From Drosophila miranda (lineage: Eukaryota > Arthropoda > Insecta > Diptera > Drosophilidae): a DNA stretch of 64,000 nucleotides. Positions within the stretch are counted from its first letter, which is position 1. Each line of letters starts with the position of its first letter. The stretch lies in contig NC_046673.1 in the NCBI RefSeq assembly GCF_003369915.1, positions 10,896,001 through 10,960,000 of the forward strand, in the 5' to 3' direction. A program made the translations under genes and the position numbers. Under the pieces are notes generated by a model. That model saw nothing but the letters and a program-made list of their open reading frames with translations, was not told the DNA's origin and ran no database searches. Positions 12,501-21,731 of the stretch are shown here, piece by piece.

Positions 12501-14986
12501 CAAAAACCGGGCAACCAGCCGCATACCAATTTTGAGTCGTCGTCCGTCGTCCGACGTCGTTGTTGTCTCGAAAACGTGAATCGAGTGAAAACTCAACTCG
12601 AAAACCCGTTTGGGCCACAACGAGAGGGGCAGCCACAGCTCGTTGGATCGCCAGAAGGGGCGGAGGGGGAGGGGTATGGGTAGGAGGATTGGGATGGGAT
12701 GGATACAAAAGATACAAAATCCAAAGCCAAAGCCAACGCCAAATGGTGGCTTTGCCTTTGGCTTAAGACAAAACAAAAATACCAGAGAGAGAGAGAGACA
12801 CTTGGGGCATGAGGCAAGGGGCATGTGGCAGGTATCGAGTACACAAATAACGAATGAAGGAAGAATGAAGACGGGGTCCCAAAAGTGCTTGAACTTTGTT
12901 GCAGCAACAGGATCGGATCTGTTTTAGAGATCAGCAATTAATGAAAATAATGAAAGATTGGATGATCGATTAGGTCTTGTTCCTCTTCTTATCGTATGTT
13001 GCCTCCCATATGTACAGAGGTATTCGTTTCCGTGCTAGAAACTTGATGTTGTTTTCCCTCTGAACTTCCTTGGAAAAGGAAGGAAAATGCACCGAAGATA
13101 GGTTCAAAAAAAACATAAAAATAAGCCATCTTTGAGCTCTTTACAGATTATTATTATGTGTAGAGGTGTGTTACGACATAGTGCAGATCCAGTGGGCTCT
13201 TTTTTCATTATCAATGCCAATGTGTCAATAGTTCAATAGATAGGAATGCAGGAATGAAACGCAATGACCTTTTGACTTCTACAATCTTGAGCGTGCATCC
13301 CATATCAAGCATGGCTTTCCGGTTTCGCTTCTATCTTCTTTCTGCGTCTATCGTTCTCCATCCAAAAAGTCTGTCTACTCTCCCAAGGGATGATGCACTT
13401 GTCAGAAGTAGGAGGGGGATACCATGGTTTCCTGTTCGCTTGCTTCAGGTAGAACGGCAATCAGCAGAGCAGTAGGAGGCGGAGAGTAGGAGCTCCAATT
13501 ACCTGCTGCTCTTGCATTTCGGGCCACTTCAAAGGCCACTAAAATCCCAATCGATTAAGGGCGGAAACCCCAGACAGCGAGGTCAAGAGGTAAATGAATA
13601 CAAAAATTCCCATCGTTCCCTCCGATTAATTCTAATGGCTTTATATAGTATATGCTCTCTCTCCGTCTCCCACAGAGGGAAGGGGGATACAGTAAGAGCT
13701 ATCTCTTTTGCTGAAAAATTATTATCCATCACATCTCAAGCGGCGACGGCGGCAAAACTTTCGGTGGAGACGACACCGACGACGACAGTGGGAGCTTCAC
13801 AGTCAGAAACGTGCAAATATTTTCGGCACACACTTTGGAGTCTCTTTTTTTTTTAGTTTGAACTTGTTTTGGAATGCGAATGGTATGCACGATCACGCCT
13901 CGAACACTCTCTCTCTCTCTGTCTATCTCTCTCTCCCCGGCTCTCCTTCTAATGTTCTCCCTGTCTCTGGCTCTGTCTCTTTCTCAGTCGACAATTGCAC
14001 CTACAAGCAGCGCAGCCGCAGCGGCAGCGGCCGTTAATTGTTGCCTGCGTGTGCGTGTCCGTGCATGTACGAACATGCAAAATGGGGAATTATGATGGGG
14101 GGGGGCTGGCTCTGCCGTGGCTTCTTCTTCTTTCTTTTATTTCCCATTCATCGTTGCGGCTGCCGTTGCCGCCCGGGGAGTCTCGTCTTCACGTTTGGCT
14201 TGGCTAAGCGCTCGCGTAGAAAGTTTTAACGTTAACGTAGCGGCCGTTGCCCACCGTTGTCCCCTCCCCGCCTGCACACACTCCTCCTCCCTCCCCTTCC
14301 CCTCTGACTGGTGTTTGCTGTTGTTGTTGGTCTGTTTGCTTTCGACCTTTCTTCTTTACTCACTCTCCGCCATGCCCTTATTTTCTTTTGGCTGAAGCGA
14401 CTGTTACTGTTACCCACCGTACTGTTGCCCGCTACCTGCGCTTCTGATTTTGGCTTGCCACAGTGGGCCTCACACACACACATTTACTTGTGTGCTGTAC
14501 AAATATTTATACCCAACAATTATTGGATTATTAAGAGAATTGATATGCTTCTTGGAATAAATGAAGATTAGCAGTATATTCCTTGGATCATGTTTTTTGT
14601 TGTGTGTGTTTTTCATGCACTCCACCCACTGTCACCAATGTAAGCTTCGTTTTTGGCCTTCCATTAGAATTGAGATTAACAGTATATTTTTGGGATATTT
14701 TTACTGCTTTTCATACACTGCACCCACTGTAACGGAACCCGAGGCGCGCCTTCGGCATCGGCAAAGATGCACCGTTTTGGATAAATCTTAGCCCCCCGCC
14801 CATGCAGATCTGTGCTAGGGGGAAGGGTGGGGGCGGCTTCGTGTTGTTGGTGGTACTAACCTGTATCTGATTGCGCCAGACATCGTAGTGGAGCCAGTTG
14901 TCCGTGGAGAAGGCAATGGCCAGAAGAGCGGTGGCGATGATCGCACAGATCGTCGCTATCGACAGTGTTACCGCCGAGCAGGGCAT
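3534..14986 (-). CDS. Claudin/PMP22-family four-pass membrane protein
   Basis: There are five coding exons on the minus strand: 14986-14861, 4500-4371, 4288-3948, 3882-3717 and 3643-3534. All have GT/AG borders and continuous frame, giving 290 aa. TM1 is at about residues 5-27 (CSAVTLSIATICAIIATALL). The first extracellular loop carries the claudin-type pattern with W residues, then GLFRIC, where claudins have G-L-W-x-C, and a later Cys. TM2 (SCIALFIISFVTIFCAFW), TM3 (ATSILLLVTCLLAAGAMGLW) and TM4 (VAWAGIGTCLLSAILLSGAA) follow. The short cytoplasmic tail is rich in Tyr, Pro and Gln and ends YGPYNY. Claudin-like proteins act at septate junctions or modulate channels and signalling at the plasma membrane, and which applies here is not shown. 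It may correspond to D. melanogaster CG6398, but that is memory only. Intron 1 is about 10.4 kb. Confidence 0.9.
8304..8316 (+). repeat. G13 homopolymer followed by a CCCAGG repeat
   Basis: A 13-base G run is followed within a few bases by GGCCTAGGCCCAGGCCCAGG. It lies in the claudin-like intron 1. Confidence 0.8.
9555..9578 (+). repeat. G24 homopolymer
   Basis: There are 24 consecutive G residues on the plus strand, in intron 1 of the claudin-like gene. The run can form G-quadruplexes, and its length is likely to vary between individuals and sequencing reads. Confidence 0.9.
11204..11250 (+). repeat. (GGTAGA)n microsatellite
   Basis: Hexanucleotide GGTAGA/GAGGTA units occur with one interruption (GGTAGGGGTAAA). 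A second array of the same unit lies at 62502-62531. Confidence 0.85.
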
Positions 14987-15318
14987 TCTAGATGCGTTAC
15001 GTTTTTATAGATGATGCTACCTTGATTTTCCAAACCGAAAAACCGAAAACCGAAAGACGAACAAAAATACAACTGTTGTTCGCCTCTTCTTCTTGATTTT
15101 TTCTTCTTAACTTCTTTTCACAGCTAGATTCTGCCTCTTTTTTTGTGCTGCTGCTGCGCCAGAAACCAGTTTTGCAGCGGCAGCAACGACGACACAGAAA
15201 AAAAAAGTTCGAAAAAATAAATTAATTTAGCAACGGGGCAGCAGGTAACACACTGACACAGGTTACAGGTACACACGCACACACACAGATGCACTGTCTT
15301 AACACTCGCCGGAAACAA

Positions 15319-15349
15319 GTTAGTTAAGTTAATCTTAAGTTAAGTTAAC
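15319..15349. repeat. Short TTAAGTTAA-type repeat cluster
   Basis: GTTAGTTAAGTTAATC is followed by TTAAGTTAAGTTAAC about 330 bp upstream of the claudin-like ATG, in what is probably its 5'UTR or promoter. Confidence 0.5.
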
Positions 15350-15575
15350 AATCTCCGTTGTTTCGTTGTTCGCGGGCCAGGTGAATTTTTGAATTTGATC
15401 GGAGTGGGGTTCTGGCATAGCCGTGTTCAAATACGCCCGCCTTCAAATGTTGCTAGGGCCTAAAAATGTTGATCGGCAACAAGCGTGCGTTGCAGAGAGG
15501 GTATGGTCAACCAGCAAAACGGTCCAGACTATACAACGCAGGCGAGCCAAAATCCACCCCAATTCTTAACATACC

Positions 15576-15609
15576 GTGATTGTTGTACAGGCCTTGTACA
15601 AGCAATCAC
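15576..15609. repeat. Perfect 14-bp-stem inverted repeat (hairpin)
   Basis: GTGATTG and TTGTACA on the left pair with TGTACAA and CAATCAC on the right. The loop is five bases (15590-15594), with one unpaired G at 15602. No poly-T or rho-type context applies in a fly genome, and the role is unknown. Confidence 0.7.
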
Positions 15610-16073
15610 AGCATGTCGTTGATCAAACACGGCGAGGTGAGGTTCGTACGGGCCGTGGAATGTTGCTGGACCGATTTTCCTCACGGTCCTTACCTTTCTG
15701 AGGCCAGAAAAGAGAGCGTTTTCTCTCTCTTCCGTTTCAAGTATGAGCTGCGCTCTCTCCTCTACCTGCCACCGCACAGTGGGACATTCGACAATTTAGC
15801 TTTGTAAATGAAAACCTTCGATTTAGGATATCTTCATGAAATAAACTGCATATGAGAGGAAAAACTTCCAAAATGTGCCACAAAAAGACCCAAAAATAGT
15901 TTACTAATACATGTTTCCTTAGAAGTCTTTTAAACATGGCAATATTTTGAACAGAAAATGACTTGGCCGCATCTTTTCGGCTGGTGTTCCACTGTGCGCC
16001 GCCGCGGCGGGATACAAAAACAAACAACACAAACAACGAACGTGGTTTTTATAAACAGCCTGTTGATATTTGA

Positions 16074-16093
16074 ATACCCTTTGCAAAGAGTAT
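16074..16093. repeat. ATACCCTTTGCA palindrome, probable relic of a dispersed repeat
   Basis: This is a 20-bp near-palindrome (one mismatch) of the ATACCCTTTGCAAAGGGTAT type. Sequences of this form are common in fly intergenic DNA as parts of degraded non-coding elements. The assignment to an element is inference. Confidence 0.35.
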
Positions 16094-18637
16094 GATGATG
16101 TCGACCAGATTTTTCATTGCAGACATAAATGTACATATTTATTTACATACTACTTGTGGGAAAATCTTATTTTTGAAGATTCATCATGATTTAACGTAAG
16201 GTTATACATTGCAGCTTAATATGTTTTTAAATATTTGGAACCAAAATTGTAGACTTATGTTTACTTTAAATATTTCTTCCAGACACAACCCTCAGTTTCA
16301 AGCGTTTCATAAAAATAAATTTTATACCATGGAACCCGTACATTTTCAAGGGTATCAAATATATGCATGTGTTGGTGAATAGGAAGGTAGGACGATAGAA
16401 CAGTGGCGTCCACTCAAAATGATTCCCTTGGATCGTACCCCACTCGTACCAGCTAGAAATATTTTATTCTCAACGTAAATGATATTTTTGATTGATATTT
16501 TGGTTCGATTCACATTCTTTCAGTGGAAGGCTCTGTCGTACACTGGAGGAAAAACAATGGTATCAATACCAGGAAAAACTTTCCGGTAATGTGTCTGTGG
16601 CGAAACAGATGTTGGATTAATTGCTTTTGAGTCACTTTTCAAGTAAACAATTGATTGCAATGTGGGAAAATATAATTCACATGCACATATGTTCTGCAAT
16701 ATGAAGTTTTGCTTAAAAGATTTCGCGGGAAAAACGAAATCGAAACAGAATTAGTATACTATATAAGAAACAGGAACGATTTAAAGCAAACACATTTACA
16801 AGAGTTAACAAATAAATAAATACTTCCAACGTTTAAAGTAAATGTGTTTACCGTAGGAAATATATCATGCAGACGTTCATATAGGTTTTCTAAACTAAAC
16901 AAAGTTTGTACTCAATTCTTTGTTTTAAAAATTGTTTAGTACTATTTCTCAGTGGAGCACATATGTCCATTAGTTTGGTTTGGATGATGTACGATTCTTT
17001 CAGCTTAATGCAATAAATGCCATGTTCAAACCACCCCCGCACCCGCTGTTAATCAGGGCAAATTTCTCTCAGTGCAGAGCCAAAGATGCTGCGCCTGCGC
17101 TCTCGCAGGTAGGTAGAAAAAATGTTAATGTGTGTGTGTGTGTTGAATCTGTCAACTTTTGTTTTTGCGTTTTTGTTTATTTTTAGTTGGGTTTTTCTCA
17201 ATTGCATTTTTGTGCGCGCCCTCTCCCTCTCCCCTCCTCTGTATTCTGCATGGAAATTCAAGAATTTCCAAAATAGCAACGAAGAATATCGTTGTACACA
17301 CATGTAAATATATGTATGTATATTTGTATTGTATATGTAATCGGATCGGAATGGTATGGCAAGGCCAATTCTGAATCTCAATTGCTGGCCAAAATCTCGA
17401 GTGCAGATCGCTCGAGTGCAGGGTCTATGAACAAATGAGGGTGCCGAAAAAGTGACATATGTGCCGTAAAATAATTATAAATGCCAATTGTTGTTGTACA
17501 TTTTTCAGCTCACAAACACTAGTGCATCATAAAACACATACATATGTATGTACTCACCAGTGCAAATCTCATCCAGGTCAAAATAACAAGGTTTCCCTTA
17601 CCTTCTACTGAACATACCTTGCTCTAAGTCAGTCAATATCTAGCTTTGTCGCTCCCCCCGCCCTCTTCCTTCTCTGACCCCCTCCGTTTGTCCATATTTC
17701 GTTTTCTTTTCGCATGCCGTTTGCATTCCACAGCGTCGTCGTGGATGCCGCCTGCTGCCGCTCCTTGCTCCACTGCATGGCTTTTGGCGTCTGGCTGTCA
17801 CTTGCGTGTATGGGCGGAGGGGGGCATGGGGCATGAGGCTATGCGGGCATGGCGTTAATCATTATGTATGCGGCATAGCATTTAATTCAAATTTTAGCAC
17901 AAATTATTAAATATTTGACAACGGCAATGAAAGTGAGAGCGACAGCAAGTGGAAGTGGAAAGCAGCAGTGAGCCGTGACAATGCTTCCGCTGTTGCTGTC
18001 GCTGCTGCAGAATTGCTAATTTATGCGATTTATTGGAAGGGTAACCGATGCGACGCGACGCCGACTGCGGCTGCTATCACTGCGCTGTTTGCCCTGAAAT
18101 TGTTGTTATTAGCTCTGGCGGCCCATGGGAGGGGAGGGGGTGCACAGCCGAGCAAACAAGACAAAACGTGTTCGTCGCAGTGAAAGTAACAGGTGATGAC
18201 CGCAACGGTCAAAAGACGAAACGGCTGCGACGGGCGTCGCTGTCAACGCATCCCAGCGCCGCGAGACCTTTTGGCCGGAAAGAGCGTGTGAAAGAGAGAG
18301 TGCATGACTACCAAAAGAAGAAATCCACAGATCCGCACCTAATTGATATGGTTGAGCATTTCGATGCAACAACAGCAGCAGCAGCAGCTAAGTCTTATAA
18401 CCATTTGTAACTTTCTTTCAAACTCGCGCGCCCTTGGCAAGCTAATCGGTAATTTTTCAAACGAACCGCGCAACATATATTGCAAAGAAGATGTTGCCGG
18501 TATAACAAAATGTCGCGACAACAAATTACCGCAACAACTCCGTCGCAGAAATATATTATCGTTTTCAACATTCGATTTGTATGATCCAGCAGCATGTGCC
18601 AACGAAAGACATTCCATACTCACTTACTTTACACATC

Positions 18638-18780
18638 TAGCTAGTAATATTCGACGGAATATAAAAAAGGGGAATATGTATTCCATCAACTTGAATAATT
18701 CGTCAGTTTATTTATGGTATATTTTGAAAATTAAACGGTATATTTTGATATATTTCTGAGGGTCAGACCGTATATATGAT
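18638..18780 (+). repeat. Dispersed repeat family B, copy 1 (GGTATATTTTGAAA type)
   Basis: The segment shares block order with 20196-20343: a TAGC(T/C)AG...TATTCG(A)GGAAT start, ATTCGTCAGT, GTATATTTT(G/T)(A)AA, A(A/G)ACGGTAT and a GGTC(A/G)GACCG-like end. The end resembles the fly core-promoter Motif 1 (YGGTCACACTR) with mismatches. No ORF. Confidence 0.6.
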
Positions 18781-19579
18781 CGGATTTTCTGATTTTCTTA
18801 CCACCATGTCTGGCTCATACACCTTGCAAATTTTATACTTTTCATAGTATTTTTCAGTATATTTTAAGAAGCGTTATTGACTCACCCTCTTCTCAAATGC
18901 ACCAATGTAGAAACCGCAGTTCAGGTGAAAGATATCGTGGAGGTTTTTGTAGGTAAGCATGCAGAGATGGGAAGGATATGCAAGCAGAATTCTTATTATG
19001 CCAATTAGTATTATTTTTCCCAAGTAGTTGAACTGTTTAAATAAAGGGGTGGAAAAATTAAATTGAATAGAAACTTCCATAGGCAGGTTTTTTGAATTTT
19101 AGCTCTCTCCAATGGATTGCATTTAAATCTTTGTCGTTCACATTCAAAAAATTTATATTTGGCGCGCACCACTCGGCTCTTTTTCGCTCTCTCTTAATCG
19201 GTTAAGGCTCTCTTTTACCCGGTTGAGACCAATGAGACTAATTCCATATTTTTAAATGATGTACTTAAATTACTGTTCTTGCTATCGACTTAGGGTGAAT
19301 ATGCCCAATTATTGGGGAATATTAACACGATACATCCGGACGTTCTGTCGCGGCGTTTCCTGCCATCATGTTGGTCACTTTAACTACTATTAAAAATGGT
19401 ACTGATAATTTAGTTTAAATATGTATTTGATATACACCACATATAATATATCCATATAAACTTAGTTATTTTACATATACCGCCAAACTACGAACCGGTT
19501 AAGACGGGAATTCATTTTTGACGATTTTCATTGGCCGAAACCAAAAATCGCGTTCCATGTAGCTGCAACATGGGAAAAA

Positions 19580-19692
19580 CATACCCTAGGGAAAGGATAT
19601 TATAGAGCCTAGAACATTTTTGTCATCCCAGGCAAAAACAATTTAGTCTCTGTTTTAAAGCTATTTCGCTTATTGTCTTCTTACAGAGACCA
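19580..19692 (+). repeat. Dispersed repeat family A, copy 2
   Basis: Begins ACATACCCTAGGGAAAGGAT, contains TTTTGTCATCCCAGGC, AGTCTCTGTTTTAAAGCTATTTC, and ends CTTACAGAGACC. It is followed 28 bp later by copy 3 in the same orientation, forming a diverged tandem pair. Confidence 0.7.
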
Positions 19693-19720
19693 TTGCTCAT
19701 TCCACGCACAATGTTTCCGG

Positions 19721-19860
19721 GCATACCCTGGGGGAAATGGATGATATAGAATTGCGGAAATGTGTGTCATCCAAGGCTCTAATTAATGCAGAAACTAGTC
19801 AGTCTCTGTTTTAAACGATATTTTGCAGCTCATCGTCTGTCTACAGAGACCAAGAACTGG
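19721..19860 (+). repeat. Dispersed repeat family A, copy 3
   Basis: Begins GCATACCCTGGGGGAAATGG, contains GTGTCATCCAAGGCTC and GCAGAAACTAGTCAGTCTC followed by TGTTTTAAACGATATTT, and ends CTACAGAGACCAAGAACTG. The middle block is near-identical to copy 1 near Taf9. Confidence 0.7.
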
Positions 19861-20195
19861 TACTGGGATCAGGTTTTATATACAAATAACAAATCAAATG
19901 CATAAATAGACCAAAAAAATGCAATCTAAAACCAGGCCTTTATTAATTACATTTGAAAGCAGCTTGGAAAACAGTATTTTAATATAATATTAACGAAATA
20001 GGGTATACAAAGGCGTATACACGCATCAAGACTTCAAATACCAGCAACATTTCGACTGTTTTTTTTTGTTGAACTATCTTGTTTATGCCTCGTTTTAGCC
20101 AAAATACAATAAAAACAAAGACTTAAAACTAGCCAATCTTGAAGAAAATTTATTCATCAACGGCCTAAAATTATGTGGACAGAACTAAGGGTTTT

Positions 20196-20343
20196 AGTTA
20201 GCCAGCATTATTCGAAGGAATATCAAAATCGACCAATATGTAAAATAGAACTTAAATTCGTCAGTATATCTACAGTATATTTTTAAAATGAGACGGTATG
20301 TTTCTGACGGTCGGACGGGATATTTTATCGATAAGCACTGACT
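20196..20343 (+). repeat. Dispersed repeat family B, copy 2, ending in a DRE
   Basis: This is a second copy of the family at 18638-18780. It ends CGGTCGGACGGGATATTTTATCGATA, so a Motif-1-like block sits directly beside a perfect TATCGATA (20336-20343). Confidence 0.6.
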
Positions 20344-20859
20344 GTGGAGCACTTTTTCCTCCAAAATTGGAATCAAATTTTTTTTAATAGCTATGCGTGC
20401 AATTAATCAATATGTGTGTTGTTAACAATGTGCCAGTGCTAAGGAAAAAGTGCAAACTATAGGAAAAGGCGCAGCGCCAAAGCCCAGAGGCAGGCAAGTG
20501 CAATATATATGTGAAAATTGAGTGTGTGGTGTTCGCCCATGCCATGGAACTGGAGGAGAATTGTAATGAATGCTAATGCATCTGTGTAGGAGTGTGTGAG
20601 TGTCTGGCCTGGCGTGCGTATCAGTGTATGTGTATGGGTGTAGTGTGTGCCTGTGTGTGTGTACGCGAGATTCAGGAGAGCAATAATTAAATTAAGCAAA
20701 GGTGTTACATGCATGTGCATGTGGGTGGGTGGTGGGTGTTTGCTTCTGTGTGTTTGTGTGTATATACAAAGTGATAAAATTCTAATAAGAATTTCGTGTT
20801 ATCGCTGACTGCACTCTCTCTCTCTCTCTGTCTGTCTCTCTGGTATATGCCAAATGCAT

Positions 20860-20884
20860 TATAAAAAAGCGGCACCTATAAAAG
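20860..20884 (+). promoter_or_regulatory. Tandem TATA-like boxes, possible Socs16D promoter
   Basis: TATAAA at 20860-20865 and TATAAAAG at 20877-20884 are spaced 17 bp apart. Each could place a start site near 20890-20915. They lie about 830 bp upstream of the 5'UTR acceptor at 21708-21709. There is no other support. Confidence 0.3.
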
Positions 20885-21075
20885 TGCGCTATCACACAAG
20901 GGGGTGGAGAGGGGGAAATACTAGCAAACGACGTACTACGAAAACGACGACGCACACGACAAGAAGGATGTGTGCTCGCGTGTATGTGTCTGCGTGTGTG
21001 TGTGGGGCGACCAGCGCGTTGAATTTTTCCGGCTACTCCTTTTGGGCGCCTCTTTGAGTCGTGTGTGTGTGTTTC

Positions 21076-21096
21076 AGAGAGAGAGAGAGAGAGAGA
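21076..21096 (+). repeat. (GA)n tract
   Basis: A run of about ten GA units lies in the presumed 5' region of Socs16D. GA runs bind GAGA factor in flies. Confidence 0.7.
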
Positions 21097-21731
21097 TTCT
21101 TTATGTGAGTGTGTGTGGAAGCTGCAGGCCGCTAGCGGTACTTTTTTACGCACTTCAATTTCCAATTGGAAATATCCTCTTCTTTTTCTTTGGAGAGTTC
21201 GGCCCCCTTCCATCCCGTACTCCCGTACACCCGTACTGCCTTGCCCCTCTCCCTTGGAGAATCCTGAATCCGAAATCCGAATCTCCGCCCAAAAAATTCC
21301 TGCCATCAATTTTCTCTGCGCACAAGCAGCTCACGAGCCTGCCGCACGACGACGACGATGATGGAGGTGCGGTGCCCCGCGTGCCGTGCCGCCTTTGGTG
21401 GCACGAGAGTGTGTTGGGTGCAGCACGTAAAGCATGCACGGAGAAGAGGGGTTGTGGATTGTGGGTGGGGGGTGGCAGGACGAAAAACGGCGCACGCAAC
21501 TGTCATTGACCTTCAATTGCATTCGTTGCAAGTTGCAGGCGACGACGCCGCACCCAAAGGTCATAGGTTGTGCCTCGCATGCAGTCCACACTCCAGAGTG
21601 TCTCTGCCACACAGTCCGCTGTGCCGTTGTCGGATGGATGTGTGTCATCAAAAATTTAACTACTCGGAGACGTATCCTCATTCTGTCTTTCCTCTGTCTT
21701 TCTGCACAGCTATCGCCTCGCTTCTGAGAAA

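Larger units (their letters stand above)
4501..14860 (-). other. Large first intron of the claudin-like gene
   Basis: This is about 10.4 kb with no convincing coding exon. It holds long homopolymer and simple-sequence runs: poly-G at 8304-8316 and 9555-9578, CAG repeats near 8550, (CTGG)n near 8640-8660, (GGTAGA)n at 11204-11250, GTCGAA-type repeats near 11830-11865 and CT tracts near 13905-13940. Several frames of 80-220 codons on both strands are low-complexity (Pro, Phe, Ser or Arg runs) and I take them as chance. Enhancers may be present but cannot be told apart by eye. Confidence 0.6.
14987..20859. other. Intergenic region between divergent claudin-like and Socs16D genes
   Basis: About 5.9 kb without a supported coding exon. 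The left end should hold the 5'UTR and promoter of the claudin-like gene (minus strand). The rest contains a 34-bp hairpin (15576-15609), TTAACTTAA-type repeats (15319-15349), an ATACCC...AAGAGTAT palindrome (16074-16093), two copies of repeat family B and two tandem copies of repeat family A. Base composition is AT-rich from about 16100 to 20400. Confidence 0.6.

Noticed and set aside
15529..15777. 82-codon minus-strand frame around the hairpin region
   Set aside because: No recognised motif. It overlaps inverted repeats and lacks conserved-looking segments.
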